A stretch of DNA of 35,411 nt from Fibrobacterota bacterium (GCA_023249635.1 JAHFCH010000046.1:1-35411); one strand, 5' to 3'; positions 21,048 through 31,822 are shown, counted from the stretch's first letter. Numbers and translations are program-made. The notes: generated by a model from the sequence alone, not told the origin.

Positions 21048-22903
21048 TGGCGTACGCGTCCTTGCGCGAAGCGGCGGTAGATCTGGAGCGCACCGGGCGA
21101 TTGCTCAGGGTGTCCGAGGAGGTCGATCCCCATTTGGAGATGGCGGAGATCCAACGGCGCGTTTACGCCGCGGGCGGTCCCGCGCTGCTCTTCACCAATG
21201 TGAAAGGCTCGTCCTTCCCTTGCCTGTCCAATATCTACGGCACCCGGGAACGTACGCGTTACCTTTTCCGGGAGACCCTGGGCCCGGCCAAAGCCCTGCT
21301 TGGGCTTAAGGCCGATCCCATGGCATGGGCCAAATCGCCCTTGATGGCCTTGGGGGCCGTCGGAGCGGCCCTATACGCCTTGCCTAAGCGGGTCGGCTCT
21401 CCGGCGGTGGGGGAATGCGAAACCAGTCTGGGCAAGCTGCCGCAAATCGTCTCCTGGCCCAAGGATGGCGGGGCCTACGCGACCTTACCCCAGGTTTACA
21501 CCGAACATCCCGACAAACCCGGCTTGCGGCATTCCAACCTGGGCATGTACCGCATCCAGCTTTCCGGCGCCCCCTTCCTTCCCGACCGCGAGGCCGGTTT
21601 CCACTACCAGATCCATCGCGGCATCGGCGTCCACCACCACGCGGCCATCGCCCGCGGGGAGAAACTCAAGGTAAGCGTATTCCTGGGGGGCCCTCCGGCG
21701 CACGCCCTGGCCGCCGTGATGCCTTTGCCGGAAGGCATGCCGGAAATATTTTTCGCGGGATTGATGGCGGGCCGTCGTTTCCGCCATGGGTACCGCGGCG
21801 GTTACCTCTTGTCCGGCGACGCGGATTTCTGCATTACCGGTACTGTCGATCCTTCGCGCCTGTTGCCCGAGGGGCCTTTCGGCGATCACCTGGGCTATTA
21901 CAGCTTGGCGCATCCCTTCCCGGTGCTCGAGGTTGAAAAGGTCTACCATCGCCGCGATGCCATCTGGCCTTTTACGGTAGTCGGCCGTCCGCCCCAAGAG
22001 GATTCCCACCTCGCCGAAATCATCCATGAGTTGGCAGGACCGGTGCTTCCTTCCGAGATTCCCGGCCTGCATGCCGTACATGCCGTGGAGGCGGCCGGGG
22101 TACATCCGCTGTTGCTGGCCTTGGGCAGCGAACGCTACGTGCCCTATGCGGAGCGCAAGCCCCGCGAGCTGTTGACCTTGGCCAATGCGGTGCTGGGCTT
22201 CGGACAATTGTCGCTGGCCAAATTCCTGTTCATCGCGGCCAAGGAAGATGCGCCGGGCCTGGACATCCGCGACGTGGGCGGATTCCTGCGCCACGTCCTG
22301 GCGCGCGCCGATTGGAGCCGGGATTTGCACTTCCAGACCCGAACCACCATGGATACCCTGGACTACAGCGGCACGGGGCTCAACGAAGGCTCCAAGCTGG
22401 TGATAGCCGCGGCGGGCGCCAAGCGGCGGGAACTCGCGAAAGACGTTCCCTCGTCGTGGGCGCAAAGGCTCCCCGCCGGTTTCACCCAAGCGGAAACGGC
22501 CTTTCCCGGGGTGATGGTGGTATCGGCCCCCGGCTACGGCGACCGGGAAAGCGGACGCGGCGATATGCAACGGCTGGCCGCGGCCTGGGAATCCCTGCTG
22601 GGTTCACCGGAGGATGCGGAGCGCGCGGGCTTCCCGCTCATCGTCGCGGTGGATGATGCCGCATTCTGCGCGCGCAACCTCGGGAATTTCCTGTGGACCG
22701 CTTTTACCCGATGCGATCCCGCCCGCGATGCCTACGGGTTGTGGGCCTTCACCGAGGACAAGCATTGGGGATGCCGCGGGCCTTTGTTGTTGGATGCGCG
22801 CTCCAAGCCGCATCATGCCCCGGCCCTGGAGGCCGATACGGAAACGGCGCGCAGGGTGGACACCATGGCGGCGCCCGGCCGCGGTTTACACGGGATATGC
22901 TAG
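21047..22903 (+). CDS. UbiD family decarboxylase (prFMN-dependent), menaquinone type possible
   Basis: 618 residues. UbiD enzymes reversibly decarboxylate unsaturated acids with prenylated FMN supplied by a UbiX partner, which is not in this window. Seen: [47 protein letters not shown], the cofactor-side [22 protein letters not shown], and [13 protein letters not shown], which contains the catalytic Glu. The length exceeds E. coli UbiD (about 500) because of a C-terminal extension (after EGSKLVIAA), as in the ~600-residue UbiD relatives from Bacteroidota annotated for menaquinone synthesis. A role in the futalosine pathway would fit the amidohydrolase at 2068, but the two are far apart and this is inference. 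Confidence 0.88.
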   Translation: MAYASLREAAVDLERTGRLLRVSEEVDPHLEMAEIQRRVYAAGGPALLFTNVKGSSFPCLSNIYGTRERTRYLFRETLGPAKALLGLKADPMAWAKSPLMALGAVGAALYALPKRVGSPAVGECETSLGKLPQIVSWPKDGGAYATLPQVYTEHPDKPGLRHSNLGMYRIQLSGAPFLPDREAGFHYQIHRGIGVHHHAAIARGEKLKVSVFLGGPPAHALAAVMPLPEGMPEIFFAGLMAGRRFRHGYRGGYLLSGDADFCITGTVDPSRLLPEGPFGDHLGYYSLAHPFPVLEVEKVYHRRDAIWPFTVVGRPPQEDSHLAEIIHELAGPVLPSEIPGLHAVHAVEAAGVHPLLLALGSERYVPYAERKPRELLTLANAVLGFGQLSLAKFLFIAAKEDAPGLDIRDVGGFLRHVLARADWSRDLHFQTRTTMDTLDYSGTGLNEGSKLVIAAAGAKRRELAKDVPSSWAQRLPAGFTQAETAFPGVMVVSAPGYGDRESGRGDMQRLAAAWESLLGSPEDAERAGFPLIVAVDDAAFCARNLGNFLWTAFTRCDPARDAYGLWAFTEDKHWGCRGPLLLDARSKPHHAPALEADTETARRVDTMAAPGRGLHGIC

Positions 22904-22913
22904 ATTTTCCCCC

Positions 22914-23645
22914 ATGGGCGAAAGCATAGCAGAAGCCGTGGCGACCGAAGCCATCGATCCCAAGCTGGAACCTTCCTGGAAGGAAAAACTGGCCGGGGAA
23001 TTCCGCCAGCCCTACTTCGCGCAACTCAAGGCATTCCTGAAAGATGAAAAAGCCGCGGGCCAGGTGGTCTATCCGCCCGGGCCGCTCATCTTCAACGCCT
23101 TCAACAAAACCCCCTTCGACGCGGTCAAGGTCGTCATCCTGGGGCAGGATCCTTACCATGGCCCGGGACAAGCGCACGGGTTGTGCTTTTCGGTGCAGCG
23201 GGGCGTGAAGCCGCCGCCCAGCCTGGTCAATATCTACAAGGAGCTGCGCGCGGACACCGAAGCGGTGCCGCAAGCCGGCGGATTCCAAATGCCTGATCAT
23301 GGGTATTTGCAAGCATGGGCGGAACAGGGAGTACTCCTCCTCAATGCGAGCCTTACCGTGCGCGCGGGCCAGCCGGCCTCCCATCAAGGCAAAGGCTGGG
23401 AACTCTTCACGAGCGCGGCCGTAAAGGCCCTCAATGATGGCAAGGAAGGCCTGGTATTCCTGCTCTGGGGCCGGCCAGCCCAGGAAAAAGGCTCCATCAT
23501 CGACGCTTCCCGTCACCACGTGCTGCGGGCTGCGCATCCCAGCCCCTTTTCCGCGGATCGCGGTTTCTTCGGATGCCGCCATTTCTCCAAGGCGAACGCG
23601 CTTTTGGCCAAGTCCGGCCGCGCTCCGGTAGACTGGCGCCCTTAG
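22914..23645 (+). CDS. ung: Uracil-DNA glycosylase, family 1
   Basis: 243 residues. Removes uracil from DNA by cleaving the N-glycosidic bond, starting base-excision repair. Seen: water-activating GQDPYHG (Asp79, His82), the following [22 protein letters not shown], uracil-binding [10 protein letters not shown] with the catalytic-site Asn, [10 protein letters not shown], and the DNA-intercalating loop [17 protein letters not shown]. All family 1 motifs are intact. The first ~20 residues are longer than in E. coli Ung. It starts 10 nt after the UbiD stop, in a row of unrelated genes. Confidence 0.95.
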   Translation: MGESIAEAVATEAIDPKLEPSWKEKLAGEFRQPYFAQLKAFLKDEKAAGQVVYPPGPLIFNAFNKTPFDAVKVVILGQDPYHGPGQAHGLCFSVQRGVKPPPSLVNIYKELRADTEAVPQAGGFQMPDHGYLQAWAEQGVLLLNASLTVRAGQPASHQGKGWELFTSAAVKALNDGKEGLVFLLWGRPAQEKGSIIDASRHHVLRAAHPSPFSADRGFFGCRHFSKANALLAKSGRAPVDWRP

Positions 23646-23700
23646 ACGTCCCGCCCGCCAGGGACCCCAGGGTGCCGGTGTACTACATTTGATATCCCCA

Positions 23701-24897
23701 ATGAAAGACGCCCTGAATACCGAGTACGATTTCGTGATCATCGGCGCCGGCCCGGCCGGCCTGCTGGCGGCGGTGACGATCGGTCTTGAGAACGCGAAGC
23801 GGCAGAGACCCTACACGGTCGCGCTGCTCGACAAACGCGATCCCTGGCGCGAACCCGTGTCCTGCGCCGAAGCGGTCTCGACGCGCGGGCTCCGGGAAAT
23901 CGTCCCCAAGGTGGAGCCCGCCTGGATCCGCGAGCCCATCGACGGGGTGGTCTTCATCTCTCCCAACGGAACCCAGGTCACCTTTCGCCAGCCGGGCAGC
24001 GGCGTGCTCATCGACCGGGCCTTGATGCATAAGAACCTGGCCGAATCCGCGCAGCAACTCGGCGCGCATTGCCATTTCCGTGCCCGCGCCACCGCGGTCT
24101 CGCGCTACGAGAACGGGCGTCGTACCGTCAAGGTCGAAGGCGAGATCAATCTTGAGATAAAAGCTCGCGTCGTCATCGATGCCAGCGGACCAGGCGCGGG
24201 ATTCGGTAAAGGCGAGAACATCACGCAGGGTGATTTCGACGTGGAGCCCGCGCTATTCGCGCTCGTATCGGGCCTGGAATACCCGGTCAACTACATCCAG
24301 ATGTTCTTCGGCCGCAACTACGCGCCGGGCGGCTACGCCTGGCTCTTCCCCCGCGACAAACATGTGGCGAACGTGGGGTTGGTGATCGGAAAAAAGTTCG
24401 CGAAGGAGGCTCCGGCCCGCAAGGCGATGCAGGACTTCCTGGCCAAGACCTATCCCGGCGCCAAGGTGGAGAATTTCCACGGCGGCGCCATCCCTTGCGG
24501 ATATACCCAGGATCCCCTGGCGGTGGAAAACCTCTTCAAGGCCGGCGATGCGGCCAACATGGTCAATCCCATCAGCCGTGCAGGCATCCTGGAAGCCATG
24601 AAGGGCGGGCAATTGGCGGCCCGTGCCGGGATGCAGGTGATCGAACTGTCCGGGGAACCGCAGAAGGTGCCGCATTATCGCGCCTACAAATCGGGTTGGG
24701 ACGAAGCCTACGGCAAGGCCAACATGCGCATCCATCGCGCCAAGGCTCCGTTCATGGACATCCAGGACGCGACCTTCGACAAGGCCGCGCGCAGCCTGGC
24801 GAAGATTCCGCCGGAGAAGATCACGATGTCGAGGATTTTCCTGACGACGCTGTGGAGCACGCCGTCGTTGATCTGGAAGATGCGGAGCCTGATCTAA
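23701..24897 (+). CDS. Geranylgeranyl-reductase-family FAD-dependent oxidoreductase
   Basis: 398 residues. Seen: dinucleotide-binding FVIIGAGPAGLLAAVTI at 11-27, CAEAVSTRGL near residue 60, matching the C-x-E motif of the geranylgeranyl reductase family, DASGPGAGFGKG, GGYAWLFPRDKHVANVGLVIG, and the second FAD motif GDAANMVNPISRAGILEAMKGG (partly listed). Family members saturate isoprenoid chains of lipids, chlorophyll or quinones. With a UbiD gene nearby a quinone or isoprenoid lipid role is possible, not shown. The ATG at 23701 is preferred over an in-frame TTG at 23689. Confidence 0.85.
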   Translation: MKDALNTEYDFVIIGAGPAGLLAAVTIGLENAKRQRPYTVALLDKRDPWREPVSCAEAVSTRGLREIVPKVEPAWIREPIDGVVFISPNGTQVTFRQPGSGVLIDRALMHKNLAESAQQLGAHCHFRARATAVSRYENGRRTVKVEGEINLEIKARVVIDASGPGAGFGKGENITQGDFDVEPALFALVSGLEYPVNYIQMFFGRNYAPGGYAWLFPRDKHVANVGLVIGKKFAKEAPARKAMQDFLAKTYPGAKVENFHGGAIPCGYTQDPLAVENLFKAGDAANMVNPISRAGILEAMKGGQLAARAGMQVIELSGEPQKVPHYRAYKSGWDEAYGKANMRIHRAKAPFMDIQDATFDKAARSLAKIPPEKITMSRIFLTTLWSTPSLIWKMRSLI

Positions 24898-24918
24898 GCC
24901 TGCGGCCCCAAACCCCGG

Positions 24919-26475
<1,557 letters not shown>

Positions 26476-26504
26476 CGCGTTTTCCCGGTTCGTGTGGGTG
26501 AGAA

Positions 26505-26512
26505 TTTATAAT
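26505..26512. promoter_or_regulatory. Bidirectional -10 region shared by zwf and the methyltransferase gene
   Basis: The AT-rich core reads TATAAT on the plus strand (26507-26512) and TATAAA on the minus strand (26510-26505); the two boxes overlap by four bases. Predicted leaders are about 15 nt to the methyltransferase ATG and about 23 nt to the zwf ATG. Overlapping -10s would make simultaneous initiation impossible. Confidence 0.5.
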
Positions 26513-26533
26513 TTTCCGCAAAGATTCCCTAAA

Positions 26534-27526
26534 ATGCAAGCTCCGCGGATGGATTTGTCAAGATTTGGAAAAGCCCTCGCTGCCGCGTGGGAACGTCGTA
26601 CTGCATTGCGCGTACGCACCGATGCGTACCGATTGCTGAACGGCGCCGCTTCGGGCACTCCCGGCCTCATCATCGATAGCTTCGCCGGACATCTCGTGGC
26701 CTATGCGTATGAGAAGGACCCATGGGTGTTACAACCGGGATTCGCGGATGCGCTGGCCGCGACGACGGGCGCGCAAAGCATGGCTTTGATCGATCGCGGC
26801 GCCAAGGATGAATCGGGCCGGGAAGGCGGACGCATCCTCTTCGGGGACGTCCCGGAAAAGGCGGAAGTGCGCGAAGGACCCTTGCGCTTCCGCGTCCATC
26901 CGCGCCATCCGCGGAATGTCGGATTGTTCCTGGACACGCGCAGGTTACGTGAGTGGCTGAGCGGGGAATGCGTCGCTCAGGATGCGCTCAACCTGTTCAG
27001 CTATTCCTGCTCTTTGGGGATCGCCGCAGGCTACGGCAACTCCGGCAACGTCGTTAACGTGGACGTTTCCGCCCGCTACCTGGGTTGGGGCAAGGAAAAC
27101 CTGGCCTTGAATTCCTTGCCCGAAGAGCGGATGCGTTTCGTGAAGATGGATAGCGGTAAATACCTGGACTGGGCCGCCAAGAAAGGGTTGGGCTTCGATG
27201 TGGTGATCCTGGATCCCCCGAGCTTTTCCCGTTCTGAAGCGGGGACATTCTCGTTCGCTAAGGATTATTTCCGCCTCGCCGGCGCTTGCGTACGCCTGCT
27301 GCGTCCGGGCGGCCGTCTTTTCGCGATGACCAACTATGGTGGTATCACCCCGGATCGCTTTCGCGCCCAGTTGGAAACCGCTATCGCCACGGAAGGCCGG
27401 CGAATCCAGGCGTTCGCGCGCGTGCGTTTGCCCGAGGATTTCGACGGCGCCGAAGACGCGGGTCCTTCCGCATCGACACCCGCGGTGGAGGGGACGCTGC
27501 TCGGTTTCGAAGCGCGCCTGGTTTGA
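26534..27526 (+). CDS. RlmI/PUA-lacking class I SAM-dependent methyltransferase
   Basis: 330 residues from the ATG at 26534; the frame is open upstream to 26240, but that part is antisense to zwf. Seen: an N-terminal segment TDAYRLLNGAASGTPGLIIDSFAGHLVAY typical of RlmI-like (COG1092) 23S rRNA (cytosine-C5) methyltransferases, FRVHPRHPRNVGLFLDTR, SAM-binding ALNLFSYSCSLGIAAGYG with acidic VNVDVS, and the catalytic DPPSFSRS motif. The N-terminal PUA domain of E. coli RlmI is absent. Likely an RNA base methyltransferase, target not known. No Shine-Dalgarno is visible in the short leader. Confidence 0.85.
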   Translation: MQAPRMDLSRFGKALAAAWERRTALRVRTDAYRLLNGAASGTPGLIIDSFAGHLVAYAYEKDPWVLQPGFADALAATTGAQSMALIDRGAKDESGREGGRILFGDVPEKAEVREGPLRFRVHPRHPRNVGLFLDTRRLREWLSGECVAQDALNLFSYSCSLGIAAGYGNSGNVVNVDVSARYLGWGKENLALNSLPEERMRFVKMDSGKYLDWAAKKGLGFDVVILDPPSFSRSEAGTFSFAKDYFRLAGACVRLLRPGGRLFAMTNYGGITPDRFRAQLETAIATEGRRIQAFARVRLPEDFDGAEDAGPSASTPAVEGTLLGFEARLV

Positions 27527-27671
27527 CCATACCGGCTTTCACGCGAATTCGGCCACATTAAGTTTGCGGTATTTCAGGATCCCTCCGTCAGGCATGCGGA
27601 TCCGAGGGTCGCGACCATGGGTATTCCCGCCCTTTTAGTTATTTTCCCCTCAGCTTCTTTCGGAGATTCGG

Positions 27672-29054
27672 ATGTCCTTTCAAGTGACATTGAACTCTCG
27701 CAACGTGCTCGTCCCGCTCTCGCTGGAAGATCACCAAGGCGAGCGGATGCTTGGCGCGTTATCGCGCCTGGATACGGCTACCGCCATGGTCATCCAGGTT
27801 TCCGCATCGGGAAGCTTCACCCAGGAATTCGTTCCCCTGCGCATCCGCCAGGAGACCACGCGCGGATATGCGGGCGGGGAATGGGAACTGTGGGTGCAGA
27901 AAGCCTCAGGCGATCTGCACGTATACTACCTCGGCATACCAGATGGCTTCTTCGCGACGGGATCTTCAGGGGAGCCACCTCGATCGCTTTCCATAGAAGT
28001 GGTCGGCACCTCGCCGCTCAGCGGCCGTGAAGAATTCACGGGCGGTGTGGACGTGACCTTGCAAGCGCAGGTCGAACCGCCTTTGATCCCCGGTTTCCTG
28101 GGGCTGGCCGAACGTTTCTTCCCCACATTGCTTCCGCATAATTTCATCGATCGCCATGTGGCCGCCGAGTTCGAATTCGGGGGCAAGCGCAGCCTGCTCC
28201 TGCTCGTTTCGCTGCAGATGGACGAGGCCGACCGCGTTCCGGTAAGCCTCGGCAAACATTGGGACGCCAAGAATTGGATTCAGGCCGTCGTTGAGAACCT
28301 TGCGCCGGTTCCCGCTTCCGATTCCGGGGAAAAGGCCGCTTGGTTCGCCATCCAGGGCGGTTGCTTCTACGGCCGCAACGGCAAGCTCTCCCATTGGTTC
28401 GGTGGCGGTATCGGTCTCGAAGAGAAGGGTTTCCGTCAGGCGGCAACGGAGCGGATCCGCACCCTTGGCGAGGGCGGGACCGGTGCGTGGATCTTTTGGC
28501 TGGAGCCGCAAGGCGCCGCCGATGGAGTTTACGAACTGATGCGGAATCCTGCTGCGGCAGCGCGCCGCCGCATCTCCATTCGCCATCCCATGTTGCAGCG
28601 CTTGCTGGCCCCGGCCGCCGCGCTCGCCAAAGCCGAGGCCGGCCAGCCCACCCTTGCCGAAGAATTACCTGTCGGGGAAGCGGTTGCCGCCCTCGCGCAG
28701 GTGGCCGGAATCCTTATCCGCCATCAGGATACCTTGCAACGCGCCTTGGCCGAACCCACGCATGCCGCGTGGTCCGAGCGCGCCAATCCCGCCGCCGCGG
28801 CCCTGCTGGCCCTGGAAGGCCGTCCCGAATCGCTGCCCGCTGCGCCGGGTTCCCAAGACGGATTGGCTTCGGACATACGCGATCTCTATGCCACACGCGG
28901 AGAAACCCTGCGCGCCCTGGAAGCCCTGTTCGACGAGACCTTCGGGTACTCGGCCTGGGACGCGGTGGGCAACCCCATGCGCGATTTGCTGAGCGGATTC
29001 CTTTCCGGGCAGGATGCGAAATCCAAATCCGCGGAGTCGCGCGCGTCCGCCTGA
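27672..29054 (+). CDS. Unrecognised 460-residue protein sharing an N-terminal domain with the next gene
   Basis: No family recognised. Residues 1-110 (MSFQVTLNSRNVLVPLSLED, QVSASGSFTQEFVPL, GGEWELWVQKASGDLHVYYL, GIPDGFF) form a beta-rich domain that aligns over its full length with the protein of 29068-29520. Residues about 125-300 form a second predominantly alpha/beta part (VAAEFEFGGKRSLLLLVSLQ, SHWFGGGIGLEEKGF); the rest (300-460) is helical, Ala/Leu/Arg-rich, with IRHPMLQRLLAPAAALAKAEA and a DLLSGFLSG ending. No signal peptide or membrane helix. Shine-Dalgarno GGAG precedes the ATG by 7 nt. It and the next gene are convergent with the kinase-like gene. Confidence 0.75.
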   Translation: MSFQVTLNSRNVLVPLSLEDHQGERMLGALSRLDTATAMVIQVSASGSFTQEFVPLRIRQETTRGYAGGEWELWVQKASGDLHVYYLGIPDGFFATGSSGEPPRSLSIEVVGTSPLSGREEFTGGVDVTLQAQVEPPLIPGFLGLAERFFPTLLPHNFIDRHVAAEFEFGGKRSLLLLVSLQMDEADRVPVSLGKHWDAKNWIQAVVENLAPVPASDSGEKAAWFAIQGGCFYGRNGKLSHWFGGGIGLEEKGFRQAATERIRTLGEGGTGAWIFWLEPQGAADGVYELMRNPAAAARRRISIRHPMLQRLLAPAAALAKAEAGQPTLAEELPVGEAVAALAQVAGILIRHQDTLQRALAEPTHAAWSERANPAAAALLALEGRPESLPAAPGSQDGLASDIRDLYATRGETLRALEALFDETFGYSAWDAVGNPMRDLLSGFLSGQDAKSKSAESRASA

Positions 29055-29067
29055 GGCGCGACGGACC

Positions 29068-29520
29068 ATGAGCTATATCGTTCTCGCCAACAGCACGCGG
29101 GTCATCCTCCCCCTGCGCACCCGCCTGGAAACCCCGGACCGCCTGCCCGTGCTCGGAGGCATCCTGGTCTCCCAGGCCAAAGGCTCCGGCCATTGCCAGC
29201 AATCCTACATCGAACTCGGCGAAGCCGGACTGCCGCGCCCTTTCCAGGGGGAACGTTGGTGTTACGAGTGGCGCAGCGAAGGCGAGGAGAACCTGGTCGC
29301 CTGTTGGCTCGGGTTCCCCAACGTGTTTTTTTCGGGAGGCATCGATCCCAACCTGCGCGTTTCCGTGGAGGCCCTGGGCCGTTTCGGATCGGGTCCGGGA
29401 ATGCTGCGATCGCTGTCGCGGATAGCGGTAACCGTAAAAGACGGCGGCCTGGTGCCGGCGGGCTCGAAACGGATGGCGTGGATGCCGGAAGATTCCCCGA
29501 AGCCGTTCCCCGCTTCCTGA
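29068..29520 (+). CDS. Unrecognised 150-residue protein, paralogous to the N-terminus of the preceding gene
   Basis: No family recognised. MSYIVLANSTRVILPLRTRL aligns with MSFQVTLNSRNVLVPLSLED; LGGILVSQAKGSGHCQQSYIEL with the QVSASGSFTQEFVPL region; GERWCYEWRSEGEENLVACW with GGEWELWVQKASGDLHVYYL; GFPNVFFSGG with GIPDGFFATG; and LRVSVEALG with LSIEVVG. This is a single-domain version of the same fold, with a C-terminal Lys/Pro tail. It starts 13 nt after the preceding stop and has GACGGACC upstream, a weak ribosome-binding site. No signal peptide. Confidence 0.72.
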   Translation: MSYIVLANSTRVILPLRTRLETPDRLPVLGGILVSQAKGSGHCQQSYIELGEAGLPRPFQGERWCYEWRSEGEENLVACWLGFPNVFFSGGIDPNLRVSVEALGRFGSGPGMLRSLSRIAVTVKDGGLVPAGSKRMAWMPEDSPKPFPAS

Positions 29521-29521
29521 C

Positions 29522-31717
29522 CTATTTCAGCTTATCCCGCAACTTCAACGCGAACCCGTTCTTAGGGTTGATCGCCAGGATCTTGTTCACCGCGTCTACC
29601 GCCTGATCGCGCATGCCCATGCTCTGGAAGGTGACGGCCATCCCGCCCAACGCGGCGATTTTCTGCTTCTCGCTGCCGCCGCTGGCCGCGACGGCCTTGG
29701 AGTAGGCCAGATTGGCTTCCGCGGTCTTACCGAGATCATTCAAGTCGTCGGCGGCTTTGAGGCGTTCGGCGGCGGAGTTGGGCCAGGTCCGCGTCTGCAC
29801 CATGGCCATCAGGCTGGCTTCGCGTTCCGGGGTAACATGGGCGTTACCCTGATAGGCGGCTTTCGGGGTTTTCGCGGTCGCAGCAGGGTTGGCAGCGGGT
29901 GTTTCCGGCGGCGACCCGGGGCGCGGAGGTTCCACTGGCATGGGGGGCTCGGAATAACCGGTCTCTTCCTTGGGCGCGGGGGTGGCATGGGCCACGACCT
30001 GCGGCGCCGGCGTGGTGGGGGCTTCCGGGGCTGCGACATCGGGGTAGGGCTGGCCGGCGGGAGCGGGCGTGGTCGCAGGGTGCGATTCCACGGCCGGTGG
30101 TGCCACCGGTTCCGGAGCCGGACCCGGATCCGCTGCTATCGGAGCGTCGGCGACGGGCGCCTCAGTCGTGCCTCCGGGACGCGCTTTCTCGGCGGCATTG
30201 CCGCGCAGGAAAATGAAGAGCCCGACCATGCCCAACAGCAGCACGAGCACGCCCGCGGAGATGAGCAGTATCCGCAGCTTGGCCTTGGCCGCCGCAGCCT
30301 TGCCGTCGGGGTTGTAGATACCGGTGCGGTTATCCCCGGCGCCTTGGAATCCGTAGGCGGTGAAGCCGGCGGGCTCGGAACCAGAGCCGGCCATTTCCAT
30401 CGGATCCTTTTCCAAGGAAGAAAGGCTTACGGGCATCGACTTCGCGACCGGAGGCGGTTCGGCGCGCGGCGTTGCCTTGGGCGAAGAGAATAACGGGGCT
30501 TGCGCGCCGAATACGGTCCCGGAATCTTCGAGTTCGCTGAGGGCTGATCGCGGAGGGGGAGGCGGCGTGGGCTCGCGGCGGACGGGTTCGGGCTTGGGCG
30601 CTTGGTAACCTGTCGGGCGGACCGGAGGCGCTCCGAACAAGGTATCGCCGCCGGGCTTGGGCGTCTCGTATTGCTCAGGCTCATGAAAGGACGGTGCCTT
30701 CACGGCCGGCTTGGGCGCGGGCGCGGCGTCGGCCGCCGGGAAGAAGTTGAAAAAGGAATCGTCGTCCTGGGCGGGTTTGGCTTCGGCGCCGAACAACGTC
30801 GGCTCTTTGGCGGGAGTGGCCTGGAAAGGATCAGCCTGCCGCGGGGGCGGAGGCGCGACCGGCTCCGGCGCGCGTGCGACGGTACCGCCGCGCGGGGCCT
30901 TCTCCTGTAGGCGCTTCATCGCGCCTTGCAGTTCCCACAATCCGTCCGCGAATGCGCCGGCTTCCTGGAAGCGTTCTTCCGGCTTGGGATGCATGGCTTT
31001 GGCCAGGAATGCCGCCACATCCCGATCCATCGATCGCGCTTCGTTGAGGGTCTGGGCGGGATTGGAAGAGGGGTGCTCGCCCTTGACGAGCCGGTACAGC
31101 AATCCGGCGATGGCGAATAGATCGGTGCTGGGGTAGCTCAGGAAACCGCCGCGGCCCGCCGCTTCCGGAGCGCGGTAACCCTGGTATTCGGGGCGCAAGG
31201 GTAGCGGATCCGGGGTCATCTCCGTGTTACCCAGGGCGCGCGGATCCCAATCGCAGAGCTTGGCCACCAGCGGGCCCACCATCACGTTGCCGGGATGGAT
31301 GTTCAGGTGGCGGGTGCGCTCATGCAGCAGGGTCAGCCCTTGGCATGATTGCCATAACAGTTCCATCCCGCGGGCGTAGTAGTTGCCTTCGCCGCGGTTC
31401 TTGCGCACCCATTCCTCGAAGGACATGCCTTCGGCGAAGGCGCGGGCCACGAAAACCATCCCCATCTCTTCCTGCACGTCTATGCAACCGCACAAGTTGT
31501 CGTGGTCGACCTCGGTCATCACTCCGGCTTTGAGGAAGAAGTCGGGCGCGGCCAACAACTTGGCCGAGATTTCCTGCCGATAGATCTTGATGCAGAGCTT
31601 ACCTGCATTCCCGTTGGCGATGAAGGTGCGGGCCGCGGGGGATTCGCCGGCGAGGCCCTCCACGACGTACTTGTTCGCGATGACTTCGCCTTCGGCATAT
31701 TGGGGGTTTGCGGCCAT
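29522..31717 (-). CDS. Kinase-fold protein with altered catalytic motifs, TM segment and TPR-like tail
   Basis: 731 residues from the ATG at 31717; the longer frame to 32293 is antisense to the divergent gene. Residues 15-260 are a protein-kinase-like domain: VAIK-type Lys44 (LCIKIYR), HLNIHPGN in place of HRDxKPxN (Asp to Asn139), DWD156-158 in place of DFG, YRAPEA activation segment end, and DLFAIAGLLYRLVKGEHP. The glycine loop (GLAGESPAAR) also lacks its GxGxxG pattern. Then a Pro-rich linker, a transmembrane helix (LRILLISAGVLVLLLGMVGL, about 500), a Pro/Ala-rich periplasmic stretch and a C-terminal TPR-like helical pair (AEANLAYSKAVAAS, QAVDAVNKILAINPKNGFAL). Likely a pseudokinase scaffold in the envelope; activity unproven either way. 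TATACT 7 nt before ATG. Confidence 0.82.
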   Translation of the reverse strand: MAANPQYAEGEVIANKYVVEGLAGESPAARTFIANGNAGKLCIKIYRQEISAKLLAAPDFFLKAGVMTEVDHDNLCGCIDVQEEMGMVFVARAFAEGMSFEEWVRKNRGEGNYYARGMELLWQSCQGLTLLHERTRHLNIHPGNVMVGPLVAKLCDWDPRALGNTEMTPDPLPLRPEYQGYRAPEAAGRGGFLSYPSTDLFAIAGLLYRLVKGEHPSSNPAQTLNEARSMDRDVAAFLAKAMHPKPEERFQEAGAFADGLWELQGAMKRLQEKAPRGGTVARAPEPVAPPPPRQADPFQATPAKEPTLFGAEAKPAQDDDSFFNFFPAADAAPAPKPAVKAPSFHEPEQYETPKPGGDTLFGAPPVRPTGYQAPKPEPVRREPTPPPPPRSALSELEDSGTVFGAQAPLFSSPKATPRAEPPPVAKSMPVSLSSLEKDPMEMAGSGSEPAGFTAYGFQGAGDNRTGIYNPDGKAAAAKAKLRILLISAGVLVLLLGMVGLFIFLRGNAAEKARPGGTTEAPVADAPIAADPGPAPEPVAPPAVESHPATTPAPAGQPYPDVAAPEAPTTPAPQVVAHATPAPKEETGYSEPPMPVEPPRPGSPPETPAANPAATAKTPKAAYQGNAHVTPEREASLMAMVQTRTWPNSAAERLKAADDLNDLGKTAEANLAYSKAVAASGGSEKQKIAALGGMAVTFQSMGMRDQAVDAVNKILAINPKNGFALKLRDKLK

Positions 31718-31724
31718 GGGTGAA

Positions 31725-31730
31725 AGTATA
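31725..31730 (-). promoter_or_regulatory. -10 element of a probable leaderless transcript (kinase-like gene)
   Basis: Reverse-strand TATACT at 31730-31725 is followed by 7 nt (TTCACCC) and then ATG at 31717, placing the predicted transcription start at the start codon. It also decides the start: the upstream extension of the frame would be untranscribed. Confidence 0.55.
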
Positions 31731-31816
31731 CATTTTCGCCTTCCGACCTTACTTCCCATGACAGCGGCTTTCCAGCCCGGACGGGGGCGCCAGGGCTTTT
31801 TTATATATTTTTCCGG

Positions 31817-31822
31817 TATATT
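31817..31822 (+). promoter_or_regulatory. Putative -10 element of the TPR gene
   Basis: TATATT in an AT-rich run (TTATATATTTTT just upstream) about 45 nt before the ATG at 31868. A short hairpin-like AGCCC...GGGCT followed by six Ts (about 31772-31802) lies just upstream and is more likely part of this AT-rich promoter than a terminator. Confidence 0.4.

Noticed and set aside
2068-24897. A complete futalosine menaquinone pathway encoded in the window
   Set aside because: Only an amidohydrolase of uncertain substrate and a UbiD-family enzyme are present, about 18 kb apart; MqnA, MqnC, MqnD and MqnE are not here.
31772-31802. AGCCC...GGGCT plus six Ts as an intrinsic terminator
   Set aside because: Only five paired bases with a 14-nt loop, and it lies upstream of two divergent genes, where a terminator would have nothing to stop.
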